Below are positions 8,735 through 17,993 of a stretch of 37,772 nucleotides of DNA, piece by piece. Made by a program: the position numbers and the translations under genes. Origin of the DNA: Flexithrix dorotheae DSM 6795 (GTDB taxonomy: Bacteria; Bacteroidota; Bacteroidia; Cytophagales; Flammeovirgaceae); the NCBI RefSeq assembly GCF_000379765.1, contig NZ_KB903466.1, positions 1 through 37,772 on the forward strand, in the 5' to 3' direction. Under the pieces are notes generated by a model, which worked only from the letters and a program-made list of their open reading frames with translations, was not told where the DNA came from and searched no databases. The first letter of the stretch is position 1. Each line of letters begins with the position of its first letter.

Positions 8735-9364
8735 ATGGATAATGAGATATTACTGAAAAAGAAAATTGCAGAAGAAGATGACAGTGCGGCTTTCAAAGAG
8801 TTATATGATTTCTTTTTCCATCCTTTATTCAATATTGGTTTTGCAATCTTGCAGAATAGAGAAGTGGTGAAGGAGTTAGTTTCCGATGTATTTATTTCAA
8901 TTTGGAAAACCCGTAGTAATTTATCTGCTATCGAAAACCTTGAGGCATACCTTTTTGTAGCCATGAAAAATCAGTGTTTGCGCTACCTTAAAAGAAATGC
9001 CATGGAAAAACATACAGATTCTTTAGATGAAAATAAATTAGGTAAAAAACAGATAGATTTTAATTCTCCTGATAAATTGGTTGAATATGCCGAATTGAAA
9101 TTAAGGTATGATAGAGTTATTTTGAATTTACCTGAAAAATGTAAAAAAGTTTTCCTTTTGGTAAAGGATGAAGGTAAAAAATATAAAGAAGTGGCAGAGC
9201 TTATGAATATTTCGACAAAAACAGTTGAAAATCATATGTTGAAGGCCATGAAAGCCATAAGAGAAGAGTTTAGGAGAGAGAAAAATTTTATTGGAAAAGA
9301 TAAAATTATCACGTTGTTTTTGCTACTTAATCCCATAGTTGAAATTTTTTTTGAATTAGAGTAG
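8735..9364 (+). CDS. ECF-type RNA polymerase sigma factor (locus 1)
   Basis: A 209-residue sigma-70 family protein of the extracytoplasmic-function group expanded in Bacteroidetes. Region 2 spans about 9-75 (including LVSDVFISIWK, the segment that contacts the -10 element), and region 4 about 128-180, with the helix-turn-helix YKEVAELMNISTKTVENHM. The last 21 residues are strongly hydrophobic (IITLFLLLNPIVEIFF), a tail seen in many members of the Bacteroides expansion family. It is followed after 16 bases by a FecR gene and then by SusC/SusD. By analogy with FecI and HTCS-independent Sus loci, it should drive transcription of that transporter when SusC signals ligand. The ATG at 8735 is the only good start. 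Confidence 0.93.
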   Translation: MDNEILLKKKIAEEDDSAAFKELYDFFFHPLFNIGFAILQNREVVKELVSDVFISIWKTRSNLSAIENLEAYLFVAMKNQCLRYLKRNAMEKHTDSLDENKLGKKQIDFNSPDKLVEYAELKLRYDRVILNLPEKCKKVFLLVKDEGKKYKEVAELMNISTKTVENHMLKAMKAIREEFRREKNFIGKDKIITLFLLLNPIVEIFFELE

Positions 9365-9380
9365 GGGTTTTTTTAATTAA

Positions 9381-10457
9381 ATGGCACATGATTACAAGAC
9401 ACAAATTGTAAAACACATGAGTCAAATATTAGAAATCATTTCTAAAGATATTAACGGAGAATCTTCAGCAGAAGAAAAAACTAAATTGAAGGAATGGATA
9501 GCAGAAAGTGAGGACAATCAAACATTCTATTTTTCATTTTTACATTTTCTTAAAAAGAATAATGAGGCAAGTGATGTGGACAAAAACCAGATTTGGGACC
9601 AGGTTTGTTCAGAAATTGAAAAATCCGAGCCAAATGAAAAGAAAAATGGCAATAACAGAAGGTTGTATAACAAAGTATGGATTATAAAAAACTGGCAAAG
9701 CATTGCAGCTTCTGTGACAATATTTTTCTTATTGGGAATTTCTGTTTATTTTTTCCTAAATGACCAGACCTTTAGTTTAAAAGAAGGGCCAGCGATTGCT
9801 GAAAATTCAATAATGGTGGAAAAGAGTATTCCCGCGGGTAAAAAATTGAATTTCAGCCTGCCAGATGGAAGTACAATTAAATTGAATGGACAAAGTGCCT
9901 TGCGTTTTAAGGAAAATTTTCAGGAAGGCAATTTGAGGGAAGTTTATCTGGAAGGAGAAGCATTTTTTAATGTGGCAAAAAACCCACAAAAACCCTTTGT
10001 CATTCATACTTCATATTCTGAAGTGAAGGTATTAGGGACCTCATTTAATGTAAATGCTTTTCCGGAAAATAAGGAAGAAAAGGTTTCTGTGTCTACAGGA
10101 AAGGTATTAGTGAAGAAAAAAAGTAATGAAATATTCAGTGATTCCCTTACCCTTGTCCGGGGGGAGATGGCTGTATTAAAAGCAGATCAAAAGGAGGTTG
10201 AAAAAGAGTTTTTTAATCCGGAATTATCTTCCTGGAAAGATGGGGTTTTAGTATTTGATGATGCCTCTTTTCATGAAATTGTAAAGTCCCTGGAAAGGTG
10301 GTATGGTGTTGAATTTATTATCCATAAGGAAGTGGGTGAAAAGGGTGGATATAATGCCAGGTTTGAAAATCAAAACTTATTGAATGTTCTGGAAAGCATT
10401 AAGTATTCTTTAAAATTTGAATATGAAATAAAAGAAAATAAAGTAATGGTTAACTAA
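9381..10457 (+). CDS. FecR-family anti-sigma factor (locus 1)
   Basis: A 358-residue inner-membrane regulator. A cytoplasmic N-terminal region (about 1-100), which should hold the adjacent sigma factor, is followed by one transmembrane helix at about 105-126. The periplasmic part carries the FecR domain (about 148-245, with SIPAGKKLNFSLPDGS and VYLEGEAFFNV) and a C-terminal DUF4974/STN-like domain (about 288-357, with HEIVKSLERWYGVEF) that is thought to contact the STN domain of the partner SusC. Gene order, spacing and domains support a sigma / anti-sigma / transducer relay specific to this locus. The stop codon is 90 bases before the first possible SusC start. Confidence 0.93.
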   Translation: MAHDYKTQIVKHMSQILEIISKDINGESSAEEKTKLKEWIAESEDNQTFYFSFLHFLKKNNEASDVDKNQIWDQVCSEIEKSEPNEKKNGNNRRLYNKVWIIKNWQSIAASVTIFFLLGISVYFFLNDQTFSLKEGPAIAENSIMVEKSIPAGKKLNFSLPDGSTIKLNGQSALRFKENFQEGNLREVYLEGEAFFNVAKNPQKPFVIHTSYSEVKVLGTSFNVNAFPENKEEKVSVSTGKVLVKKKSNEIFSDSLTLVRGEMAVLKADQKEVEKEFFNPELSSWKDGVLVFDDASFHEIVKSLERWYGVEFIIHKEVGEKGGYNARFENQNLLNVLESIKYSLKFEYEIKENKVMVN

Positions 10458-10482
10458 AATAGCATAAATATGAATTCGAGTT

Positions 10483-10522
10483 AAAAAAAAACCAGTTATT
10501 TCTATCACAAAGAAATAACTGG
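10483..10522. promoter_or_regulatory. A9 tract plus 12-bp stem-loop between fecR and susC
   Basis: Arms CCAGTTATTTCT (10492-10503) and AGAAATAACTGG (10511-10522) pair perfectly around a 7-base loop and are preceded by nine A (10483-10491). On the minus strand this is a textbook terminator (hairpin then T9); on the plus strand it lies in the SusC leader. It could limit read-through from the regulators into susC, stabilise the susC message, or stop antisense transcripts. Confidence 0.6.
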
Positions 10523-10634
10523 CTTACATGAAGGTAAATTCCCTAAAGTGAAAATTTTGGTCAAGGATCACTTAAGGGGACCGCCATCAATTTTGAACAA
10601 ATCGCTTAAACATTCATCAAAATCTATTAAAAAT

Positions 10635-13600
10635 ATGAAATGGAATTTAATACTACAAATTATTCGTATGACTAACTATTTGTTTTTTGGATTAGTTCTG
10701 CAAGTTTGCCTTTCGAGTATCTTATTAGCGAATGATTCTTTTGGGCAAAAAAGCATCGATGAAGTATTGGTGAACCTAGAAGTTCGCAATGCAAAAATTC
10801 AGGAGATTTTCTCTTCCATAGAAAACCAGACCAATTTTGAGTTTGGGTATGCCAAGAAGGATATTGATAAAATAAAAAAGAAGTTTACCATTGAAAACAA
10901 CAGAGAGTCTTTGGGAAATGTGCTTCGATATCTTTCAAAAGAGTCTAATCTAAGTTTTAAGAGGATTGATAATGTCATCAATGTATCCAGGTTTCATAAA
11001 AACTCCCACCAGATAAGGAACAGTTTAAATGAATCCCTCAATCAAAGTATTGTACAAGGTAAAGTTGTGTCAGCAGCTGATCAGGAACCTTTACCTGGTG
11101 TGAGTATTTTAATTGTGGGAACACCTAAAGGAACGGTGACTGATTTTGATGGAAATTTTACAATTGAAGTTACAGATAATGCAATTCTGAGGTTTAGCTC
11201 CATTGGTTTTGTGGAAAAGGAAATTGAAGTGGCTAACCAGTCAACTATTAATGTTTCCATGGAGCCTGATTTAACAGCCCTGGATGAAATTGTGATTACG
11301 GCTCTGGGGGTAGAAAGCAAAAAGAGGTCATTGGGTTATGCCACAAGTAATTTATCGGGAGATGAAATACAAAAATCGAAAGAGGACAATGTTGTAAACT
11401 CTTTAGCAGGTAAAGTAGCAGGTGTTGTAATTACTCCAGCAGCTTCCGGAATGGGCGGTAGCTCGCGAATTATTATGCGGGGAAATTCCTCTTTAACCGG
11501 AAATAACCAACCGCTCTTTATTGTGGATGGAGTGCCGATCAATAATAATGGATTTGGAGGTTCCTCAGGCCCTGGGGCTCCTGTGGCTTATACCAGAACA
11601 GATTATGGTACAGGGATATCGGATATTAACCCTAATGATGTGGAATCTATTTCCGTTTTAAAAGGTCCGAATGCCGCTGCCTTATATGGAAACAGAGCAG
11701 CCAATGGGGCAATTATTATTACCACTAAAAAAGGAAGTAAAAAAGGAATTGGCGTTGGATATTCGGGGAGTGTGGTTTTCTCTAATGTAAATGACAACAC
11801 GCTTCCACAATTTCAAAATGAGTATGGCCAGGGTGATGGTGGTACATTTTCCAATGATGCGCTCAGAAACTGGGGGCCTAAATTTGATGGTAGTAATTTT
11901 ACTTATCCAACCGGACTTGAAGGCGTTTATTCGGCCGATCCAAATAATGTAAAAGACTTTTTTGAAACAGGAGTAGAAGCGGTAAATACCATTGACATAG
12001 AAGGAGGAAATGAATCCAGTAATGTGAGGTTTTCTTACACCAATTTTTCTGGAAAGGGAATTCTTCCTGAGTCTAAACTGAATAAAAATACTTTTAATTT
12101 ACGAGCAGGAGCGAAACTTTCCGATAAGCTGAATTTTGATGCAAAGGTGACGTATTTTACCCAGGAAGCACAAAACAGAGCTACGATGGGATGGTCTGAT
12201 AATAGTGCAACTACCTTCCTTTACAGAAGGGTTCGGAATGCAGTAAATGAGGACTTTAAAAATAATTATGTAGATGAGCAGGGAAGATCTATTCATCCTT
12301 ATGACATATCCATTCCAGCTGAAAACGCTTATTATATCCAGAATGAGCGAACTTTTGAAGATTTTAGGAACAGGGTGACTGGGTTTGCCAAATTGACTTA
12401 CCAGTTCAATGATAATTTAAGTGCTTTTGTCCGTGTAGGAACTGATGCACTTTCTCATAAAATTAAACAAATTACTCCTAAGGGTGGAAGTAGGACTAAT
12501 GATGGTACCCGATCAGATAATTTCTATAGACAAACAGAAACCAATATGGATTTTCTATTTATGTTTAATAAGAGCATTACAAGTAATTTTAATTTAAATC
12601 TTAATGCCGGGGGAAATTATCGATACAATAAAAATGAAACCTCTACCAAATCAGGGGAGGATTTTAGGATACCTAATAATTTTCTGTATTCTAATTTAGC
12701 ATCAGTAAGGGCCGGTACAGAATCTTCTTTAAGGTCTTCCATCTATTCACTTTATTTTTCCGGGTCGCTGGATTATAAAGAAATGGTATACCTGAATTTC
12801 ACAGGAAGAAATGACTGGGATTCTAAAATGTGGACAGCTACCGGTTCACCAAGTGACTGGTCGTTCTTTTATCCTTCAGTGAGTTTGTCATTACTCGGAA
12901 ATGAATTGTTTAATATTAATAATGATATCTTATCCTTTTCAAAAGTTAGAGTGGCCTGGGCTGAAGTTGGTTCTGGTGGAAATAAAAATGATCAGATTTA
13001 TTATACCTTAAGTGATTTGACAGGTTACAATGGTCTCATTACTGTTTCACAATCTGAAATTTTTGATGATCCCACCCTAAAGCCGGAAACTACTCAATCT
13101 ACAGAAATTGGAGTAGAATTTAAATTCTTTAAAAATAGGGTTTTCACAGATTTTACTTACTATAAATCAAACACCTTTGATCAAATCATCAATGCCCCTG
13201 TGGATCCTTCAACTGGTTTTAAATACATGAGAACAAATGTGGGAGAAATTTCCAATAAAGGATTTGAATTACTTTTAGGCGCTACAATTGTTCAAAGTAA
13301 AGATTTTTATTGGGATGCTTCCATTAATTATGCCCATAATACCAGTGTTTTGGAATCATTTATTGAAGGTTCGGAATCCTTTCTTTTTACAGGACGAGAC
13401 AATTTTTCCGTAAAAACTAAAGTAGGAGGAAATTACGGTGATGTTTGGGGAAATGATTTTACCTATCATGAAGGTAAAATGGTTTTGGATGAAGAAGGCC
13501 TTCCTGTGGCTTCGGAGGAGGAACAACTTTTGGGTAATTATATACCCTCATTTACCAGTGGATTTCAAAATACTTTAGGCTATAAGGACTTAACCCTGAG

Positions 13601-14078
13601 CTTTTTGATTGATGCTCAAATGGGAGGAAAAGCTTTATCCTGGACGCACAGAGAACTTGGGGAAAGAGGTTCTATTGAAGGAACCCTGGCAGGAAGAGAA
13701 GGGATGGTTCTGGATGGTGTGGTAAACGTGGGTACAGAAGAAAACCCTGATTATGTTCAAAATACGCAGGAAATTACTGCTCAACAATACTGGGCCAGAC
13801 TACCAGGGATTCCAGGTGCATTTATACAGGACTTATCAAACATAAGGCTGAGAGAAGTCTCACTAACCTATAACTTTCCCGAAAAAATAATTGGGAATAC
13901 GCCAATTCAAAGGGCCTCCATAGCACTTACCGGGCGGAATTTACTCTTCTTTTACAAAGAGGCCGAAGGAGTGGACCCCGAATCTTCTGTTTCTGTATCT
14001 AATTACGGTCAGGGAATATTCTATTATAATCAACCCTCCAGCAGAAGAATGGGAATCAGTCTGAATGTTACATTTTAA
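10635..14078 (+). CDS. SusC/RagA-type TonB-linked outer membrane transporter with STN signalling domain (locus 1)
   Basis: A TonB-dependent outer membrane channel for a glycan or other large nutrient, working with the SusD lipoprotein encoded next. I chose the ATG at 10635 (1147 aa) because a signal peptide starts there and ends LLANDSFGQ; the frame extends to a GTG at 10548. In this numbering the STN domain is about 42-119, the carboxypeptidase-regulatory-like domain 140-212 (PLPGVSILIVGTPKGTVTDFDG), a TonB-box-like stretch 216-225 (LDEIVITALG), the plug about 230-345 with NQPLFIVDGVPI, then the barrel ending in SLNVTF with a terminal Phe. The STN domain and the upstream sigma/FecR pair mark it as a transducer that reports ligand binding. 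Substrate cannot be read from sequence. Confidence 0.95.
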   Translation: MKWNLILQIIRMTNYLFFGLVLQVCLSSILLANDSFGQKSIDEVLVNLEVRNAKIQEIFSSIENQTNFEFGYAKKDIDKIKKKFTIENNRESLGNVLRYLSKESNLSFKRIDNVINVSRFHKNSHQIRNSLNESLNQSIVQGKVVSAADQEPLPGVSILIVGTPKGTVTDFDGNFTIEVTDNAILRFSSIGFVEKEIEVANQSTINVSMEPDLTALDEIVITALGVESKKRSLGYATSNLSGDEIQKSKEDNVVNSLAGKVAGVVITPAASGMGGSSRIIMRGNSSLTGNNQPLFIVDGVPINNNGFGGSSGPGAPVAYTRTDYGTGISDINPNDVESISVLKGPNAAALYGNRAANGAIIITTKKGSKKGIGVGYSGSVVFSNVNDNTLPQFQNEYGQGDGGTFSNDALRNWGPKFDGSNFTYPTGLEGVYSADPNNVKDFFETGVEAVNTIDIEGGNESSNVRFSYTNFSGKGILPESKLNKNTFNLRAGAKLSDKLNFDAKVTYFTQEAQNRATMGWSDNSATTFLYRRVRNAVNEDFKNNYVDEQGRSIHPYDISIPAENAYYIQNERTFEDFRNRVTGFAKLTYQFNDNLSAFVRVGTDALSHKIKQITPKGGSRTNDGTRSDNFYRQTETNMDFLFMFNKSITSNFNLNLNAGGNYRYNKNETSTKSGEDFRIPNNFLYSNLASVRAGTESSLRSSIYSLYFSGSLDYKEMVYLNFTGRNDWDSKMWTATGSPSDWSFFYPSVSLSLLGNELFNINNDILSFSKVRVAWAEVGSGGNKNDQIYYTLSDLTGYNGLITVSQSEIFDDPTLKPETTQSTEIGVEFKFFKNRVFTDFTYYKSNTFDQIINAPVDPSTGFKYMRTNVGEISNKGFELLLGATIVQSKDFYWDASINYAHNTSVLESFIEGSESFLFTGRDNFSVKTKVGGNYGDVWGNDFTYHEGKMVLDEEGLPVASEEEQLLGNYIPSFTSGFQNTLGYKDLTLSFLIDAQMGGKALSWTHRELGERGSIEGTLAGREGMVLDGVVNVGTEENPDYVQNTQEITAQQYWARLPGIPGAFIQDLSNIRLREVSLTYNFPEKIIGNTPIQRASIALTGRNLLFFYKEAEGVDPESSVSVSNYGQGIFYYNQPSSRRMGISLNVTF

Positions 14079-14089
14079 ATTGTTGAAAG

Positions 14090-15760
14090 ATGAAAGCTAT
14101 AAATAAAGTATATATAATATTATTTCTGACATGTTCAATTTTAATTGGATGTACAGAGCAATTTGAGGAATTTAAGGGTGATAATGAGAATTTGACCAGT
14201 GAAGATATTAGTGCACGGTTTTTCTTTCCCAATGTACAAACCAGATTGTGGATGCCTCCTAACTGGACTTATTTATTTACAAGAGTAATGATTGGGTCCA
14301 CTTATGGTGGCTATGCTTCCTATGGGTATAAAAATTCCTGGGAACAACCAGATGTGGTGTTTAATACCACCAGAAGTTGGGGGGCAAGTGCTGATGCTTG
14401 GAACCACTGGTCCGGATATTATTTGCATATAGATGGTTTTTTGAGGTTAGTGGAACCTGGTGGACAACTGGAAAACCACCTGATGGAAGCAGTTGGAAAT
14501 ATCATGAAAGCCAACTATTACTTTATGTATTCAGAACAATTTGGAGAAATTCCATATTCTGAGGTAGGGCAGGGAAAACTGGAACCCAAATTTGATGAAC
14601 AAAAAGTCATTTATAAAGGAGTAATTGAAGATTTGAATAGTGCCATGGAGGTGATTGGAGATGAAGAAGCTACAGGGGTAGGCACAAATGATCTAGCGGA
14701 ATACGATATTTTATTTAGAGGCAACCTGCAAAAATGGAAAACCTTTGCCAATGCCTTAAAATTGAGAATTGCCTTACGAGCCAAAGGTGCACCAGAAGAG
14801 GATTTTGCAGATGCAGCTATTTCTGAAGCACTGGCAAATCCACTGCCAACTGAGGATGTAAAAATAGTAAAAGATCTTGAGGTGAGTTGGAATATTGCAG
14901 CCAGAGATGGAGATTTTACCATCTATACTGGCTCATGGAAAATGCTATCGGACAAATTCGTAAACCTGTTACAAGATAATAATGATCCTCGTCTTGCGGC
15001 CTATGCCGACCCGATTGTAGGGGGAGAAATTGTTTTGGGCGGATACAACGAACCAGCAAATAAAGAAAAAATTGATTACCTGCTGAGTTCAACACTTGAG
15101 AGGTCAGGTGTACCCTACACCACTACCATAGATGGTAATGATTTGGTTGTAAATATCGATCGAAGCCAGGATTATTATGTAGGGCAGCCTATGCGTTTTG
15201 TGGATGGAATGAAAACATTTTTACATATGGAAATGTTCTCAAGGCCCAACAGACTAACCGAAGGTGTAATTGATATTGGGGATGAAATAGATCAGTTTAT
15301 CATGCCATTGTCTGAAATATACCTGATGCAGGCTGAAGCCGCTGTGCTGGGTTTTGGTGGTGATGCCAATAGTTTGTTCCAACAGGGAATTCAGGCATCA
15401 TTTACACAATGGGGAGTAGAGGACAATGGTTTTCTATCGTCTCCAATGGCTACACTTAGCGGTTCAAAAGAAGAGCAATTGGGACAGATCGGATTACAAC
15501 AGTGGCTTGCTTTGTATATGGTAGATTACCAGGGATGGGCAGTTGCCCGGGATTTCAATTTGGATTATGTGACAGATGATACTCCGGATTTACCTACTTT
15601 ATTCAGCAATAGTATTCCTTTAGGCAGAAGTTACCCAAACAGGGTAAAATATGCACAGCCTGCTTATGATTTAAATGGCACTAACTTAAATGAAGCCATC
15701 TCCAGACAAGGACCTGACAATCCTGCCACAGAGCTTTGGTTTGCCAAAGGAAGTAAGTGA
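14090..15760 (+). CDS. SusD/RagB-like nutrient-binding outer membrane lipoprotein (locus 1)
   Basis: A 556-residue surface lipoprotein that should form the lid of the SusC channel encoded 11 bases upstream. The signal peptide ends ILIGC, with C21 lipidated, and is followed by an acidic stretch. The body is helix-rich, with TPR-like segments such as NLQKWKTFANALKLRIALRA (about 214-233) and IMPLSEIYLMQAEAAVLGF near 404-422, which are SusD-fold hallmarks. It looks closer to the SusD-like_2 branch than to classical RagB, because the N terminus lacks the usual FFxxxxDAxxAxxAAY pattern. It is the last gene of the locus; a perfect 12-bp terminator hairpin begins 25 bases after the stop. Confidence 0.93.
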   Translation: MKAINKVYIILFLTCSILIGCTEQFEEFKGDNENLTSEDISARFFFPNVQTRLWMPPNWTYLFTRVMIGSTYGGYASYGYKNSWEQPDVVFNTTRSWGASADAWNHWSGYYLHIDGFLRLVEPGGQLENHLMEAVGNIMKANYYFMYSEQFGEIPYSEVGQGKLEPKFDEQKVIYKGVIEDLNSAMEVIGDEEATGVGTNDLAEYDILFRGNLQKWKTFANALKLRIALRAKGAPEEDFADAAISEALANPLPTEDVKIVKDLEVSWNIAARDGDFTIYTGSWKMLSDKFVNLLQDNNDPRLAAYADPIVGGEIVLGGYNEPANKEKIDYLLSSTLERSGVPYTTTIDGNDLVVNIDRSQDYYVGQPMRFVDGMKTFLHMEMFSRPNRLTEGVIDIGDEIDQFIMPLSEIYLMQAEAAVLGFGGDANSLFQQGIQASFTQWGVEDNGFLSSPMATLSGSKEEQLGQIGLQQWLALYMVDYQGWAVARDFNLDYVTDDTPDLPTLFSNSIPLGRSYPNRVKYAQPAYDLNGTNLNEAISRQGPDNPATELWFAKGSK

Positions 15761-15784
15761 TGGGTTGTTGAATTTTGATTTAAT

Positions 15785-15824
15785 AAAGTAAACAACTGCT
15801 ACAGAAGGTGGTTGTTTACTTTTT
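15785..15824 (+). terminator. intrinsic terminator of locus 1
   Basis: The perfect 12-bp arms AAAGTAAACAAC (15785-15796) and GTTGTTTACTTT (15811-15822) flank a 14-base loop, and TT follows, giving a five-T run in total. Because the 5' arm starts with AAA it may also work on the minus strand, ending the small reverse gene at 15866-16207. Confidence 0.8.
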
Positions 15825-15865
15825 CCAAATCTAAAAGGAGCGCATTAGGCCTTATTTCAGTAAAT

Positions 15866-16207
15866 CTACAGGTCGTCTTTATTTATTAGCTCCCAAAAGT
15901 GGGCTGAATTATCTGGGAAATGTATTTCATCAGAATTTAAATCAAAATGGTCTCTTTGAAATTCATTCTTGATTAAATTAACAATGTCTCTTTTTTCAAA
16001 TGAAGTTCTAAATTCAGGCCGAATGTTTTTATCGTTGAGATAGCACAAATTACCTTCATCCTGACTTTTCTCAAGGTAGATCAAATTTAATTTTGTTGCC
16101 ATCTCATTTATAAAACTACTTCTCAGTTTTAAACCCAACAGTTCTTCCTTTTTGTAATGTTGTTTATCGGATGGAACAATAAAAATTTCCTTTAATTTTA
16201 TGGTCAT
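15866..16207 (-). CDS. orphan 113-residue protein between the two Sus loci
   Basis: A single reverse ORF of 113 codons, isolated between the terminators of two large loci. It is charged and soluble, with no signal peptide or membrane helix. The pattern FINEMATKLNL ... IRPEFRTSFEKRDIVNLI ... FPDNSAHFWELI faintly recalls the C-terminal end of type ISP/IIG restriction-modification specificity regions (PEIVxKIxxxLxL ... DLLDYIYAVL ... FPxxxxxFWxLV), but the central conserved part is missing. That resemblance comes from memory and is weak, so it could be a shrunken relic, an independent small protein, or neither. The ATG at 16207 has no clear ribosome binding site. Confidence 0.55.
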   Translation of the reverse strand: MTIKLKEIFIVPSDKQHYKKEELLGLKLRSSFINEMATKLNLIYLEKSQDEGNLCYLNDKNIRPEFRTSFEKRDIVNLIKNEFQRDHFDLNSDEIHFPDNSAHFWELINKDDL

Positions 16208-16388
16208 TGGATGGAAAATTTCTGTAGAAATAGGGAGGGAAATTACTCAAATATTTTGGCAGAATCAAAAACTGTGGTTGGATTGATATTAAAATTAATA
16301 AAACATGAGGACAAGGATTAGCTGATAAAGAAGCAATTTCATTAAAGCAAGGTGTTATCAATAAATGAGATAAAATGAAATCAGAAAT

Positions 16389-16440
16389 AAAAAAAGTGGA
16401 TTTAAAAGGCAGACAACCATGAATACCTTTTAAATCCACT
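16389..16440 (-). terminator. intrinsic terminator of locus 2
   Basis: The perfect 15-bp arms 16395-16409 and 16426-16440 flank a 16-base loop. Read on the minus strand, the hairpin begins 15 bases after the SusD stop and runs directly into a T tract (complement of the A run at 16389-16395). Confidence 0.85.
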
Positions 16441-16455
16441 GTTATAAATAATTAC

Positions 16456-17970
16456 CTAGTTTTCACCGTAACCATTATTTTGGGTAAGATTTGGGTTAAT
16501 TTGAATCTCTTGTACCGGAATTGGCATCAGATAATAATCCTGGGTAATTTCTCTTAAGGGAGGTAAATCACCAGAATCTTTATTTTCATTTGCTTCCTTT
16601 ACTTTTTCGGTCCTCACCAAATCAAACCATCTGCTATATTCAGCAGCCAATTCCCATGCCCGTTCCTGTAATACCGCATCTCTAAATGCAATATTTGATA
16701 ATCCATTTTCAAGGTCAACACTATTATCAGGTTGATCTATGGGAAGGCCTTTAGCTCTTCTTTTTACCATATTCACCGCTTCATAAGCTTTATTATCAGG
16801 TCCGGTTGACATGGCTGTAGCTTCTGCATAAACTAACAAAATATCAGAAAAGCGTAAAAACTGAAGATTTCTCCCGGTTAAAAAACGACTTTCAAAATTA
16901 TCTTCACCTGGAATAGAACCATCTCTATACTTCCCTACAAATGGATGTTTTACATTACTGTTCTCCCACTGTGTTCCGTCCGTAAAAGTTGTGTGAAAGG
17001 TAAAGTCTTTTCTTGGTCCTTCAGGAAAGTTTTTGAAAAAATTGATTTCAAAAAACAGTTGATCCCATCCTCCTTCTTCAGAAGGGCCCATTGAAGTGGC
17101 TGTTACACTGGTTCTTGCATTGGTGCCGCAATCCACAAGGCGACAAAACTGAATAGCCCAAACGATCTCTTCATTAACCTCATTGGCCATTAACCAGACA
17201 TCCTTGTAATCTGGTAATAAAATATGGCCGGAATTATCAATTACTTCTTCGGCTTTCTGCGCAGCTAAGGTATACTTGGTTTCATCTTTTAGTGGCCATC
17301 CTGCCATAGTGAGGTATACCTGTGACAATAAAGATTTAGCAGCCCATACAGTTACCCGACCGGGTTCTCCTGGCCAGGAACCGGGCAAATATTTTTCAGC
17401 AAATAATAAATCCTCCTCAATTAAATTATACACATCAATTGTTGGAGACCTTGTTATTTCTAAATCTAAAGTGCTGGAAGTAATTGGGACATCTCCAAAC
17501 ATTCTTACAAGCCAAAAGTAGGAGAATGCTCTTAAAAACTTTGTTTGAGCTACACTGATCATGATTTGTTCCTGATCGCCTTGTACTTTTTCATAATTTT
17601 CAATTACATTATTTGCGGCATAAATTATTCGGTAATGTTGCCTCCAAAAAATTAATGCTACATTACTTAAAGGCTCCACGGCAAACCTGTCGAATTGGGA
17701 CCATCCGGAATTATTACCAGTGGTGGTTAAGTCATCCGCACCCATTAGAGGTCCCCAAATATCACGCGAAGCAATCCCTCCCCAGGCTCCTCCCACCAAT
17801 TCTGCATAGGTGGCGATAACTCCGGCATCCAAATCGGATTGGCTTGTAAAAAACGAATCGCTAATCAATGATCCTTTGGCTTCTTCTTCAAGATCCTGGC
17901 AGGAGAGAGTGGTCGCCAATATTAACAATATGGTTAATAAATAGTTGACCTTGATATATCTATATTGCAT
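16456..17970 (-). CDS. RagB/SusD-family outer membrane lipoprotein (locus 2)
   Basis: A surface nutrient-binding lipoprotein partnering the SusC encoded upstream. With the ATG at 17970 it has 504 residues and a clean signal peptide ending TLSC (C24 lipidated). An in-frame ATG at 17994 overlaps the SusC stop as TAATG and would add eight residues; translational re-initiation there is possible. The classical SusD N-terminal pattern FFTSQSDLDAGVIATYAEL (about 39-57) is clear, as are later helices such as NLQFLRFSDILLVYAEATA and the C-terminal LQERAWELAAEYSRWFDLVR with the ending YLMPIPVQEIQINPNLTQN. These place it in the classical RagB/SusD family, unlike the locus 1 partner. The last gene of the reverse locus. 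Confidence 0.95.
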   Translation of the reverse strand: MQYRYIKVNYLLTILLILATTLSCQDLEEEAKGSLISDSFFTSQSDLDAGVIATYAELVGGAWGGIASRDIWGPLMGADDLTTTGNNSGWSQFDRFAVEPLSNVALIFWRQHYRIIYAANNVIENYEKVQGDQEQIMISVAQTKFLRAFSYFWLVRMFGDVPITSSTLDLEITRSPTIDVYNLIEEDLLFAEKYLPGSWPGEPGRVTVWAAKSLLSQVYLTMAGWPLKDETKYTLAAQKAEEVIDNSGHILLPDYKDVWLMANEVNEEIVWAIQFCRLVDCGTNARTSVTATSMGPSEEGGWDQLFFEINFFKNFPEGPRKDFTFHTTFTDGTQWENSNVKHPFVGKYRDGSIPGEDNFESRFLTGRNLQFLRFSDILLVYAEATAMSTGPDNKAYEAVNMVKRRAKGLPIDQPDNSVDLENGLSNIAFRDAVLQERAWELAAEYSRWFDLVRTEKVKEANENKDSGDLPPLREITQDYYLMPIPVQEIQINPNLTQNNGYGEN

Positions 17971-17993
17971 AATTATTTCTATTTTAAAATACA

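Noticed and set aside
8735-10457. Interpretation of the sigma/FecR pair as ferric citrate regulation
   Set aside because: FecI/FecR-like pairs in Bacteroidota mostly control SusCD nutrient loci; no siderophore or iron-specific gene is adjacent.
10548-10634. N-terminal extension of the locus 1 SusC from a GTG start
   Set aside because: The extra 29 residues precede a normal signal peptide and would spoil export; ATG 10635 is preferred.
16164-16439. 91-codon reverse ORF overlapping the orphan gene and the locus 2 terminator
   Set aside because: It begins inside the terminator hairpin, has the composition of non-coding AT-rich DNA and overlaps a better reading frame.
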